Shown here in pieces: positions 7,382-15,049 of a stretch of 20,836 bases of DNA (the stretch's first letter is position 1; each line of letters begins with the position of its first letter). Position numbers and translations under genes: made by a program. This stretch comes from Sulfurovum sp. (GTDB lineage Bacteria > Campylobacterota > Campylobacteria > Campylobacterales > Sulfurovaceae), in contig DYTG01000016.1 of NCBI GenBank assembly GCA_020726085.1, positions 1 through 20,836 on the forward strand, read 5' to 3'. A model generated the notes under the pieces. The model made no database searches. It saw only the letters and a list, made by a program, of their open reading frames with translations, and had not been told where the DNA came from.

Positions 7382-8125
7382 CTACGCTTCTAGCCATCTA
7401 TTAGCAACTTTGCGTAGCCCCTCTACATTATCCGATGCAAAGATGGTGAGTTTGGTTTGTTCAAAAGAGCGGTTGAGCTTCATCGTCTCTTCCAAATGCT
7501 CCACAATGGCTTCACCTGAATGAATCAAGAGAGGGTGTCCATCAAAGTAGTTACTAATGGCACGAGAGAGCAAGGGGAAGTGGGTACAACCTAATATAAT
7601 CGCATCGGGACGCTCAAGACCCTCAAAGTAGTACTCCATGATGCTTTGGACAATTTTCCCCTCAAAAAGCCCCTCTTCGACGACGGGGACAAGAAGCCCC
7701 GTAGCGATGGCGGTGATGTTTTGGTATCCCAACTGAGCCATTTCGTTTTGGTAGCGTTTGGAGGCTACGGTTGATTGGGTGGCAATGATTAAGATATTGG
7801 CACTTCTATCGGGGAGTTTGTTTTGAAGTGCTTTAATGCCCGATTCAATCACGCCCACTACAGGATAAGAGCTTTTGCTGCGCATATCGGGCAGGGCATA
7901 GGCACTCACGGTATTGCACGCCGTAATAAGCAAATCGATATCAAAGTTGTTAAAAAACTCCATCGCTTCAAGAGAGTAGCGGATAATGGTGTTTTGGTCT
8001 TTGGTGCCGTAGGGGACACGAGCGGTATCACCGTAATAGACAATCTCTTCAAACATTTTATGCTTTAGGAGCGATTTGACGACACTAAAGCCCCCCACGC
8101 CGCTATCAAATACGCCTATTTTCAT
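7382..8125 (-). CDS. murI: Glutamate racemase
   Basis: MurI converts L-glutamate to D-glutamate for peptidoglycan synthesis in the cytoplasm, without a cofactor. The 247-residue protein opens with the family signature GVFDSGVGGFSV and has the two catalytic cysteines, C70 (ITACNTVSA) and C180 (LGCTHFPLL), with H182 beside the second. YYGDTARVPYG and the C-terminal FASDNVEGL are also typical. Its ATG overlaps the obg stop (ATGA, 8122-8125), so the two are translationally coupled. The gene converges with pnp and the cytochrome remnant; no clear intrinsic terminator is visible in the 50-bp gap. Confidence 0.96.
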   Translation of the reverse strand: MKIGVFDSGVGGFSVVKSLLKHKMFEEIVYYGDTARVPYGTKDQNTIIRYSLEAMEFFNNFDIDLLITACNTVSAYALPDMRSKSSYPVVGVIESGIKALQNKLPDRSANILIIATQSTVASKRYQNEMAQLGYQNITAIATGLLVPVVEEGLFEGKIVQSIMEYYFEGLERPDAIILGCTHFPLLSRAISNYFDGHPLLIHSGEAIVEHLEETMKLNRSFEQTKLTIFASDNVEGLRKVANRWLEA

Positions 8126-9234
8126 CGACTATCTTGCTCTTTGATTTGGCTTATAAACTCTCCCAAAGCAAACCGCAACGCTTTGGTATTAAACGATGCA
8201 ACCGAAGAGATGGGCAAGAGAAAGTAGGGTTCATTGTCGGGGGCTTTGAGTCCAAAATCTTTTTTGAACATATAGCTTTTGGTCTCCCTATTCATATCAA
8301 ATCCATGGAGTTCATGGTTGGGTTCTATGCCTATCCACTCCATAAACGCCTCTATCTTCTCATCGGCTTCCTCTTTGGGCAAAGCATCAATTTTGGTAAT
8401 GGCTACACCGTAGGGACGAGTGGCAAGTTCACTGGAGTAGCGTTTAAGCTCCTCTTTGAGCGTTTCATATTGGTATTTCATCTCTCGATAAGAGGCAATA
8501 TCAATCATCAACAACAAGGTTTTGGTGCGTTCAATATGACGCAAAAACTCCAATCCCAATCCCCTGCCATCGCTCGCTCCCTCAATAATCCCTGGAATAT
8601 CCGCCATCATAAAGGAGCTGTATTCGTTGAGTTCGACAACACCTAGCTTTGGAGTAAGTGTGGTAAATTCATAATTAGCCACTTGCGGACGAGCGTTGGA
8701 GAGCGCGGAGATTAGGGTTGATTTGCCCACATTGGGGTATCCTACCAATCCCACATCGGCGATAAGTTTCATCTCCAATCGCACCTCTTTAGCCTCTCCT
8801 GGCATTCCTGGTTGGGCATAGGTTGGGCGTTGGTTGGTGGGACTTTTGAAGTGCATATTGCCAAGCCCCCCTTTACCGCCTTCCAAAAACTTTACTTTTT
8901 GACCCTCTTCAATCAAATCAAGCAACACTTCACCGCTTTGGGCATCAATGATTTGAGTCCCTGGTGGGACGATGAGGAGGGTATCTTTGCCTTTTTTGCC
9001 GTAGCACTTACGCCCCTCGCCTGGGCTACCGTTTTGGGCTTTTATGACTCTTTTGCCACGAAAATTGCTCAGAGTATCGGTATTGTTATCCACTTGAAAA
9101 AAGATAGAACCTCCACGTCCTCCATCGCCACCATCGGGACCGCCCTTTGTAACAAACTTCTCTGTCCAAAAAGAGACCGCTCCCGCTCCCCCTTTGCCTG
9201 AACTCAATGTGACTTCTACACTATCTACAAACAT
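8122..9234 (-). CDS. obg: Obg-family GTPase
   Basis: This essential GTPase takes part in large ribosomal subunit maturation and stress signalling. The 370-residue protein has the glycine-rich Obg fold at residues 1-158 (SSGKGGAGAVSF, GGPDGGDGGRGG), then the G domain: P-loop GYPNVGKS at 165-172, switch I FTTLTP, Walker B DIPGIIEGA, TKID at 280-283 and a G5 SSVAS at 343-347. There is no long C-terminal extension (OCT domain). AAAGG precedes the ATG. It is the first gene of the obg-murI pair and faces the Uma2 gene across a 153-bp divergent region. Confidence 0.96.
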   Translation of the reverse strand: MFVDSVEVTLSSGKGGAGAVSFWTEKFVTKGGPDGGDGGRGGSIFFQVDNNTDTLSNFRGKRVIKAQNGSPGEGRKCYGKKGKDTLLIVPPGTQIIDAQSGEVLLDLIEEGQKVKFLEGGKGGLGNMHFKSPTNQRPTYAQPGMPGEAKEVRLEMKLIADVGLVGYPNVGKSTLISALSNARPQVANYEFTTLTPKLGVVELNEYSSFMMADIPGIIEGASDGRGLGLEFLRHIERTKTLLLMIDIASYREMKYQYETLKEELKRYSSELATRPYGVAITKIDALPKEEADEKIEAFMEWIGIEPNHELHGFDMNRETKSYMFKKDFGLKAPDNEPYFLLPISSVASFNTKALRFALGEFISQIKEQDSR

Positions 9235-9363
9235 CTACTGCCTTTTATAATTTTAAACCGTATTTTTGAGGTACGGTAGAATAACCAACCCTTTTTCGCC
9301 TTTTTGACAAACTGCGTAAGGTTAGTTGTATGTTTTAACAACATATTATAGCCAAATTTATGC

Positions 9364-9369
9364 TATACT
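9364..9369 (+). promoter_or_regulatory. Extended -10 box upstream of the Uma2 gene
   Basis: TGCTATACT provides an extended TGn and a near-consensus -10 hexamer, 18 bases before the ATG, so the leader would be about 12 bases long. A perfect TTGACA at 9304-9309 is too far upstream to pair with it, and an imperfect palindrome (GTTGT...ACAAC, 9325-9342) sits between the two. That palindrome could be an operator, but nothing else supports this. Confidence 0.45.
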
Positions 9370-9387
9370 ATTTTAAAAGAGAGCATT

Positions 9388-9921
9388 ATGGGCGCTTTTG
9401 CATACAGTGAAAAATACACGATAGAGGATTACAATGGCTGGGAAGGGGATTTGGAACTCATCTATGGGGAGGCTTACGCTATGGCTCCCTCGCCTGATTT
9501 TGCTCATCAATACACCGATGGCAAAATCTTTAGACAGCTTGACGAGGCACTTGATAATTGTCCCAATTGCTACGCTATGATAGAGATGGATTGGAATGTA
9601 TCAAGCGATACGGTGGTTCGTCCCGATAGTATGGTGATTTGCTACGAACCCAATGAGCGTCTTACAAAAGCTCCTGAAATTATCTTTGAGGTAGTCTCCT
9701 CTAGCTCTGCTAAGCGTGATGAAAACCTTAAATTTAATCTCTATCAAGAGGAGGGGGTGAAATACTATATCCTTGTCTATCCCCATAGCAAAAAGGCAAA
9801 GCTCTACAAACTTATCCATGCTCAATACCAAAAGATAGGCGATTTTAGCCAAGAGCGTTACAGCTTTGAGCTTGAAAAGTGTACGATTGATTTTGATTTT
9901 GGATTTATTTGGAAGCGATAG
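9388..9921 (+). CDS. Uma2-family (PD-(D/E)XK nuclease fold) protein
   Basis: The 177-residue product fits the Uma2 family: the N-terminal DLELIYGEAYAMAPSPD box, then VVRPDSMVICY with the acidic residue D80, APEIIFEVVSSSS with E101, and DENLKFNLYQEEGVKYYILVYP with K115. These are the expected metal-binding and catalytic positions of a restriction-endonuclease-like fold, so the active site looks intact. The biological role of this family is poorly understood; it is abundant in cyanobacteria, often in many copies. AGAGAG is the ribosome binding site. It leads a run with the histidine kinase (16-bp gap) and a monoheme cytochrome. Confidence 0.85.
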   Translation: MGAFAYSEKYTIEDYNGWEGDLELIYGEAYAMAPSPDFAHQYTDGKIFRQLDEALDNCPNCYAMIEMDWNVSSDTVVRPDSMVICYEPNERLTKAPEIIFEVVSSSSAKRDENLKFNLYQEEGVKYYILVYPHSKKAKLYKLIHAQYQKIGDFSQERYSFELEKCTIDFDFGFIWKR

Positions 9922-9937
9922 TTGGGAGCAAAATGGT

Positions 9938-11125
9938 TTGATTGGCAAAAACAGACTCACCTCATCGCTACTCAAAAGTGAAACCAAATCGCTTGTTCGA
10001 TTTTTGACGCTCTATATTTTGCTTAGTAGTGTCGTCATCGTCTTGCTCTCTATCTTCTATTATGAATCCCAAAATCGTTTGGTACTTGCCCAACAACGCA
10101 CCTTGCTTTCAACCTATACCCATGAGATGATTCGCAAACTCAAACGCACCCATCACTTCTTTGAAGAATCCCCGATCTATCCACGAGATTCACGCTTTCA
10201 ATCGGCCATCTACGATAGGGAGTACTACAAGATATTTTCATTGCTTGAAGTGACAAAAGTCTCTTTTAATGAAGAGATTTATCGCACAAAAGGCAAACTT
10301 CACTACGTTACGGTGCTTGATAACTACTATTTGGGGGCTAAATATCTTGTGATTGAGATAGAAGATGACCATCAGTGGATTAAAGCTACACTTCAAGATA
10401 TTGTTGTTTTTGGTTTGGTTGCACTCATCGCACTTGCTTTGTTTGGTCTCTATCTCTCAAGACTCTTTTTGACACCCATGCGTAACTCCATTTTGCTTTT
10501 GGATCGATTTATCAAAGATACCACACATGAACTTAACACCCCCCTAAGTGCGATACTTGCCAATATTGAACTTATGGATACCTCTGTGATGGTCGAAAAA
10601 AACAAAAAAAAGTTGCACCGTATCAATATCGCCGCCAAAACCGTCTCGGCTATCTACAAAGACCTCACCTATCTTATACTTGAAAAAGATAGAATGAGCA
10701 ATGAAGATATAGATATTGATATGGGGCGGTTGATTGATGATAGAGTAGAGTATTTTGATATTTTAGCGCAATCAAAAAATATCACCTTTAAACTCCAACT
10801 ATCTCCTACTCTCTTTCGTATGGATAAAAAAAAGGCGACGAGAGTTGTCGATAACCTCCTCTCTAATGCCATTAAGTACAATCGTCGAAATGGCACTATC
10901 ACCATTATGCTTCAGCCCAATAGGTTAGAAATCATAGACAGCGGCATAGGGATAGAGGAGTCCAAAATTCCTTATATTTTTGATCGCTATTTGCGTTTCA
11001 ATCAAAGCGAAGGGGGGTTTGGGATAGGATTAAGCATTGTCAAAACCATTTTGGATGAGTACCGTATCGCTATCGAGGTTCACTCAAAGCTTGATTGGGG
11101 AACGCAAGTGATTTTGACATGGTAA
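9938..11125 (+). CDS. Membrane-bound sensor histidine kinase
   Basis: The product is a two-component sensor kinase of about 395 residues. Two membrane segments, about 19-41 (FLTLYILLSSVVIVLLSIFYY) and 149-172 (IVVFGLVALIALALFGLYL), flank a periplasmic sensor of about 110 residues with no recognised fold. No clear HAMP domain follows. The phosphoacceptor H197 is in DTTHELNTPLSAI, the N box is VVDNLLSNAIKYN, and the ATP-binding G boxes are DSGIGIEE and GGFGIGLSIV, so it should be active. The frame is open further 5', but upstream starts lie inside the Uma2 gene. I chose the TTG at 9938, nine bases after GGGAG. No response regulator lies next to it. Confidence 0.88.
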   Translation: MIGKNRLTSSLLKSETKSLVRFLTLYILLSSVVIVLLSIFYYESQNRLVLAQQRTLLSTYTHEMIRKLKRTHHFFEESPIYPRDSRFQSAIYDREYYKIFSLLEVTKVSFNEEIYRTKGKLHYVTVLDNYYLGAKYLVIEIEDDHQWIKATLQDIVVFGLVALIALALFGLYLSRLFLTPMRNSILLLDRFIKDTTHELNTPLSAILANIELMDTSVMVEKNKKKLHRINIAAKTVSAIYKDLTYLILEKDRMSNEDIDIDMGRLIDDRVEYFDILAQSKNITFKLQLSPTLFRMDKKKATRVVDNLLSNAIKYNRRNGTITIMLQPNRLEIIDSGIGIEESKIPYIFDRYLRFNQSEGGFGIGLSIVKTILDEYRIAIEVHSKLDWGTQVILTW

Positions 11126-11154
11126 GTTTACAATTCAATGTAGAAGAGTCTTGC

Positions 11155-11529
11155 ATGGAGTCCCTATATCAACGACACGGTTGCTCTATAAAAGTGTGGA
11201 TAAAAATTCTTTTTGTTGTGATGCTGTTGCTATCATCTGCTAAGGCTCACGATGTTTTTGAAAAGCACTGTGTGGCGTGTCATGCCAAGCTACCTGCTTC
11301 GCTTGAACGGATTTTTTTTAACTATCTTTTAATTTACAGTAGCCAAAAAGATACCAAAGAGGCGATTATCTATTATCTCAAATCCCCCGATAAGGATATC
11401 TCTTTGATGTCGGATCTCTTTTTGGATACTTTTGGGGTCAAAAAAGCTACCAAGCTTGATGACAAAACCCTCAAAAAGGCTATTGATATCTATTGGGAAA
11501 AGTATAATGTAATGGATAAAATAAGATAA
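11155..11529 (+). CDS. Small periplasmic monoheme c-type cytochrome
   Basis: After an N-terminal hydrophobic signal (WIKILFVVMLLLSSAKA) the mature protein has one haem c site, HCVACH, with C39 and C42 covalently bound and H43 as axial ligand. A methionine in ISLMSDLF is the best candidate sixth ligand. The rest (IFFNYLLIYSSQKDTKEAI, KAIDIYWEKYNVMDKIR) resembles small cytochromes I recall from Campylobacterota. The start is uncertain: an ATG at 11119 overlaps the kinase stop, the ATG at 11155 has a weak GAAGAG in front, and a GTG at 11194 would give the shortest signal peptide. Tight linkage to the kinase suggests one transcript and perhaps redox sensing, which is inference. Confidence 0.78.
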   Translation: MESLYQRHGCSIKVWIKILFVVMLLLSSAKAHDVFEKHCVACHAKLPASLERIFFNYLLIYSSQKDTKEAIIYYLKSPDKDISLMSDLFLDTFGVKKATKLDDKTLKKAIDIYWEKYNVMDKIR

Positions 11530-11530
11530 A

Positions 11531-11562
11531 ACTCTCCCGCCATGCGGGTAGCTTGAGGGAGT
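11531..11562 (+). terminator. GC-rich hairpin after the kinase-cytochrome genes
   Basis: Just after the cytochrome stop, CCCGC/GCGGG (11536-11548) forms a perfect 5-bp stem with a three-base loop. A competing outer stem pairs CTCCC with GGGAG (11534-11538 with 11557-11561). No T-run follows, so it may be a weak terminator or an mRNA-stabilising structure. Confidence 0.4.
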
Positions 11563-11611
11563 AACATCAAATAAAAATCTATGATTACACAATCATTTCA
11601 CAATTGTTGGC

Positions 11612-11617
11612 TAAAAT
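11612..11617 (+). promoter_or_regulatory. Probable -10 box for the cytochrome pair
   Basis: TAAAAT (consensus TATAAT with one change) lies 32 bases before the first ATG of the pair. AAGGA, seven bases upstream of that ATG, is the ribosome binding site. There is no convincing -35 box. Confidence 0.35.
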
Positions 11618-11649
11618 TTCATTTACAAAATCAAAAATAAGGAAAAACG

Positions 11650-11970
11650 ATGACAAAAATCGCAAAAACTGCTCTTGTAGCTCTTTTTTCAGTAGCTCTT
11701 TTGAGTTCAACAGCTTCGGCAGATGCAGAAAAAGGTAAAAAACTTTACACTAAAAAATTAAAAGGTGTATGCGGCTTTTCGGGTGCTAAATTTGCTACAT
11801 CACACACGCAAGACGACTGGGAGGCTTTGAAAGAGGCTGGTAAATTTGGTGATGAAGTGAAAAAACTTTGCCCAAAAGCTGACAAAGACTACAAAGATGC
11901 ATGGACAAGTGATCTTTACGATTTCGCTTACGAGTACGCTTCAGATTCAGGCAACGTACCTAGCTGCTAA
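11650..11970 (+). CDS. Periplasmic cytochrome c-like protein without a haem motif
   Basis: The 106-residue product has a clear Sec signal peptide, with likely cleavage after TASA at residue 24. The mature part begins DAEKGKKLYTKKLKG, like the first helix of a class I cytochrome c, but where CXXCH should follow the text is VCGFSG, so haem c cannot attach in the usual way. Three cysteines remain: in VCGF, KLCPKA and the very C-terminal PSC. The signatures TSHTQDDWE and DFAYEYASDSGNVPSC match small proteins I remember from Campylobacterota that are often labelled cytochrome c. It sits 77 bp upstream of a true c553-type cytochrome, probably in the same transcript. Its biochemical role is unknown. 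Confidence 0.8.
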   Translation: MTKIAKTALVALFSVALLSSTASADAEKGKKLYTKKLKGVCGFSGAKFATSHTQDDWEALKEAGKFGDEVKKLCPKADKDYKDAWTSDLYDFAYEYASDSGNVPSC

Positions 11971-11986
11971 TCAACCCTCTTAAACG

Positions 11987-12012
11987 CCCTGTAGAGAAGC
12001 TTTTCTATGGGG
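11987..12012 (+). other. Intercistronic stem-loop between the two cytochrome-like genes
   Basis: CCCTGTAGAG and TTCTATGGGG pair over 10 bases, allowing G-T pairs, with the AAGCTT core in the loop. It ends 35 bases before the c553 start codon. Without a T-run it looks more like a processing or stability element that sets different expression for the two genes. Confidence 0.4.
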
Positions 12013-12047
12013 ACAACTTAATACATAATTTACACAAAGGATACAAA

Positions 12048-12395
12048 ATGAAAAAAATCGTAATCTCTATGCTTATTGCAGGTGCTACAATGTTGATGGC
12101 TGAGGTTCCAGCTACTTATGCTGCCTGTAAAGCATGTCACGGTGAAAAAGGTGAAAAAGGTTTTGCTGCTGCTCCCGATAAAGTACCTGCTAAACTTTCA
12201 AAAGAAGATATCGTAAAGGCTCTTAAAGGGTACAAAGATGGTTCTTATGGTGGTGCTACAAAAGCAATGATGACAGGTCAAGTTGCTGCATTAACCGATG
12301 CACAAATCGAAGAACTTGCTATTTATATTTCTGGCGGTAGCGAAACAGCTGCCCCTGCTCAGACAGACGCTACTGAAGCTAACGCTACAAAGTAG
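12048..12395 (+). CDS. Periplasmic class I cytochrome c (c553-like)
   Basis: This is a small periplasmic electron carrier. The 115-residue precursor has a signal peptide (MKKIVISMLIAGATMLMA, about 18 residues) and one haem c site, ACKACHGEKG, with C27, C30 and H31. The downstream KAMMTGQV methionines supply the sixth ligand, and the final helix is TDAQIEELAIYIS, the standard c553 layout. The last 18 or so residues are a low-complexity Ala/Thr tail (TAAPAQTDATEANATK) beyond the fold. An AAAGGA ribosome binding site precedes the ATG. It follows the haem-less homologue and is closed by a hairpin. The physiological partner is not identifiable; terminal oxidases or sulfur-oxidation enzymes are possibilities in this phylum. 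Confidence 0.93.
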   Translation: MKKIVISMLIAGATMLMAEVPATYAACKACHGEKGEKGFAAAPDKVPAKLSKEDIVKALKGYKDGSYGGATKAMMTGQVAALTDAQIEELAIYISGGSETAAPAQTDATEANATK

Positions 12396-12408
12396 TGATA
12401 ACTCCCCT

Positions 12409-12438
12409 CCTATCGCATCGTGCGATGGGAAAGACCTC
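12409..12438 (+). terminator. Intrinsic terminator after the cytochrome pair
   Basis: CCTATCGCA and TGCGATGGG form a 9-bp stem (one T-G pair) around a TCG loop at 12409-12429, followed by AAAGACCTCTTTT. The stem is strong and the tract after it moderately T-rich. Confidence 0.6.
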
Positions 12439-12539
12439 TTTTAAAATCTCCCTACAATTTTTTACTTTTTACTTACTTATGTTGAAATGCTTTTTGAGAT
12501 GTTTATCTTCTTTTAGGGTTATTGGAAGTTGCTTTAAGG

Positions 12540-12545
12540 TATAAT
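12540..12545 (+). promoter_or_regulatory. -10 box of the aspS-adk promoter
   Basis: A perfect TATAAT lies 31 bases before the aspS TTG start codon. The upstream DNA is T-rich without a clear -35 hexamer. Confidence 0.55.
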
Positions 12546-12576
12546 CGTGGCACTATTTTAACACAAAGGGTTTGAT

Positions 12577-14325
12577 TTGAGAACACACTATTGTGCCCAA
12601 ATTAATGAGAGTCATATTGGCGAGGTGGTCACTGTAAGCGGTTGGGTTGGTAGCCGTAGAGACCACGGTGGCGTTATTTTTATTGATTTACGTGATAAAG
12701 ATGAAGTGGTACAACTCGTTTGCGACCCAACTGACAACGAACAAGCGCACAAAAAAGCTGAATCGGTGCGAGACCAATTTGTGCTTGTAGCCACAGGAAA
12801 AATACGAGCCAGAGGTGAAGAGCTGGAGAATCCCAATCTCAAAACGGGAAAAATCGAGATGGTGGTCGATGAGTTGATAATCGAAAACAAATCGCTTCCT
12901 ATGCCCTTTGATCTCAACGATGAGAAGGTCAATGAAGAGATTAAGCTCAAATACCGCTATCTTGAGTTGCGTACTCAAAAATCCTACAATATCTTCAAGC
13001 TTCGTTCAAAAGTGACCATAGCAGCACGCAACTCCCTTGATGCTATGGAGTTTTTGGAGGTTGAAACACCTATTCTTACCAAATCAACACCCGAGGGAGC
13101 TAGAGATTATTTGGTTCCCAGTCGTGTACACGGTGGAGAGTTTTACGCTCTTCCTCAATCGCCGCAACTCTTCAAACAACTCCTTATGGTGGGTGGATTT
13201 GACCGCTATTTTCAGATTGCTAAATGTTTTCGTGATGAGGATTTAAGAGCCGATAGACAACCAGAGTTTACACAAATCGATGTTGAAATGAGCTTTTGTG
13301 AGCAAGAAGATGTCATTAATGTAGCTCAAAAACTCATTTACGACATATTTACCCAGTGCGGTTTTGAAGTGCCAACGCACTTTGATCGCATAACCTATCA
13401 AGAGGCTATGGAGAAGTACGGTAGCGATAAGCCCGATATGCGTTACGATTTGGCAATGGTGGATGTGATTGATATTTTTGAGCGATGCGACAATGAGATA
13501 TTTTCCAAAATCGCCGCTACACCCAAAAAAAATCGCATCAAAGCCCTCAAGGTACCCAAGGGCGACACCATCTTCTCCAAACGTCAAATGAAAGGTTTTG
13601 AAGAGTATGTACGCAAGTTTGGTGCTAGTGGTTTGGGATATTTCCAAATGAAAGAGGATGGACTCAAGGGTCCGCTAACCAAATTCTTCAAAGAAGAAGA
13701 TTTACATGTCATTATTGAGCGATGCCAACTTGAGGTGGATGATGTAGTCTTTTTTGGTGCGGGTGAAAAAAAACGTGTGCTTGATTATATGGGACGCTTT
13801 AGAATCTATCTAGCACAACTTATGGAGATTATTCCAAAAGATAGATTCGCATTCCTTTGGGTTGTTGATTTCCCGATGTTTGAAGTCGAAGATGGAGAGG
13901 TTAAAGCACTCCACCACCCCTTTACGATGCCAAAATCATTGGATTATGAAGATATAGAGGATATTGAATCGATTGCATACGATATTGTCCTCAACGGCGT
14001 TGAACTAGGAGGCGGGTCGATTCGTATCCACAAAGAGGATATTCAAGAGGAGATATTCAAACTTTTGGGCATTGGTGAAGAGGCTGCCAAAGAGAAGTTT
14101 GGATTCTTGCTTGATGCGCTTAAATTTGGTGCTCCTCCACACGGCGGATTTGCGTTGGGATTGGATAGACTCATTATGCTTATGTCGGGGGCTAGTAGTA
14201 TTCGGGAGGTTATTGCTTTCCCAAAAACTCAAAAAGCACAATGTCTGCTCACACAAGCACCCAGCAGTGTCGATAACAATCAACTCAAAGAGCTTAGCAT
14301 TCGAGTCAAAAAAAGTGAAAAATAA
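12577..14325 (+). CDS. aspS: Aspartate--tRNA ligase, probably non-discriminating
   Basis: This class II synthetase charges tRNA with aspartate. The 582-residue protein has the bacterial layout: N-terminal OB anticodon domain (1-110), motif 2 FRDEDLRADRQPEFTQIDVEM, a GAD insertion (about 290-410) and motif 3 GFALGLDRLIMLMSG. In the OB domain RRDHGGVIF carries H30, where discriminating enzymes such as the E. coli one have leucine, so it probably also charges tRNA-Asn, with GatCAB completing Asn-tRNA synthesis. There is no ATG; translation starts at TTG (12577), six bases after AAAGGG, giving the expected MRTHYC beginning. adk follows after 12 bp in the same operon. Confidence 0.96.
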   Translation: MRTHYCAQINESHIGEVVTVSGWVGSRRDHGGVIFIDLRDKDEVVQLVCDPTDNEQAHKKAESVRDQFVLVATGKIRARGEELENPNLKTGKIEMVVDELIIENKSLPMPFDLNDEKVNEEIKLKYRYLELRTQKSYNIFKLRSKVTIAARNSLDAMEFLEVETPILTKSTPEGARDYLVPSRVHGGEFYALPQSPQLFKQLLMVGGFDRYFQIAKCFRDEDLRADRQPEFTQIDVEMSFCEQEDVINVAQKLIYDIFTQCGFEVPTHFDRITYQEAMEKYGSDKPDMRYDLAMVDVIDIFERCDNEIFSKIAATPKKNRIKALKVPKGDTIFSKRQMKGFEEYVRKFGASGLGYFQMKEDGLKGPLTKFFKEEDLHVIIERCQLEVDDVVFFGAGEKKRVLDYMGRFRIYLAQLMEIIPKDRFAFLWVVDFPMFEVEDGEVKALHHPFTMPKSLDYEDIEDIESIAYDIVLNGVELGGGSIRIHKEDIQEEIFKLLGIGEEAAKEKFGFLLDALKFGAPPHGGFALGLDRLIMLMSGASSIREVIAFPKTQKAQCLLTQAPSSVDNNQLKELSIRVKKSEK

Positions 14326-14337
14326 AGGAGAGAGAAT

Positions 14338-14922
14338 ATGAAAAAACTGTTTTTAATCATTGGAGCGCCTGGAAGCGGAAAAACCACCGATGCGGGGCTT
14401 ATTGCTGTGCGTGATGAGAAGATTACTCACTACTCTACGGGCGATATGTTTCGAGTCGAGGTGGCCAGTGGGAGTGAGCGAGGAGAGCTTATTAATAGCT
14501 TTGTAAGCAAAGGAAACCTTGTGCCTATTGATATTGTGATTGAAACTATCGTAGAGGCTATCAAAAAAGCTCCCACGCCTGTAGTGGTAATCGATGGATA
14601 CCCACGAAGTACTGAGCAGATGATAGAACTTGATAAATACCTCGAAAACGAAGAGAGCGTAGAGCTTGTGAGTGTCATTGAAGTAGCCGTTAGCGAAGAG
14701 ACAGCCAAAAACCGAATCTTGGGAAGAGCCATGGAGTCTGAGGTGGCACGAGATGATGATAGCGTAGAGGTGTTTTACAATAGAATGAAAGTCTATATCC
14801 AGCCACTTGTCGCTATTCAAGCGTTTTATCAATCCAAAGGACTCCACAAAGTCATTAATGGCGAAGGAAGCATTGAAGAGATTGTCAATACGATGAACGA
14901 GTTTGTACAAAGCAAGATTTAA
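14338..14922 (+). CDS. adk: Adenylate kinase
   Basis: The enzyme interconverts 2 ADP with ATP and AMP. The 194-residue protein has P-loop GAPGSGKT at residues 9-16, the AMP-binding STGDMFR and DGYPRS motifs, and NRILGRAMESEVARDDD at the lid hinge. The lid is of the short form, as the total length indicates. AAAGGAGAGAG gives a strong ribosome binding site. The gene is 12 bp downstream of aspS. Its TAA overlaps the ATG of a 15-codon mini-ORF. Confidence 0.95.
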   Translation: MKKLFLIIGAPGSGKTTDAGLIAVRDEKITHYSTGDMFRVEVASGSERGELINSFVSKGNLVPIDIVIETIVEAIKKAPTPVVVIDGYPRSTEQMIELDKYLENEESVELVSVIEVAVSEETAKNRILGRAMESEVARDDDSVEVFYNRMKVYIQPLVAIQAFYQSKGLHKVINGEGSIEEIVNTMNEFVQSKI

Positions 14923-14992
14923 TGCATCGCAAATTAGGTATTGATGTCGCTATTGTGGAGACTGATTAAACAACATTCTATTTGCAATTTGC

Positions 14993-14998
14993 TATAAT
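14993..14998 (+). promoter_or_regulatory. Extended -10 box of the trpG promoter
   Basis: TTTGCTATAAT, an extended TGn plus perfect -10 hexamer, lies 52 bases before the trpG ATG. It is identical over 11 bases to the tRNA-Phe promoter core. Confidence 0.55.
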
Positions 14999-15049
14999 AA
15001 AAATATTTTGTGCTATAGCGTTGCACGATTCAAATAGGAAACAATAGAA

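Noticed and set aside
7823..9201. Long plus-strand open frames opposite murI and obg
   Set aside because: They are antisense shadows of two well-supported genes, with no family motifs or ribosome binding sites.
14353..14910. 185-codon minus-strand frame opposite adk
   Set aside because: It mirrors adk exactly, lacks recognisable domains and has composition typical of an antisense shadow.
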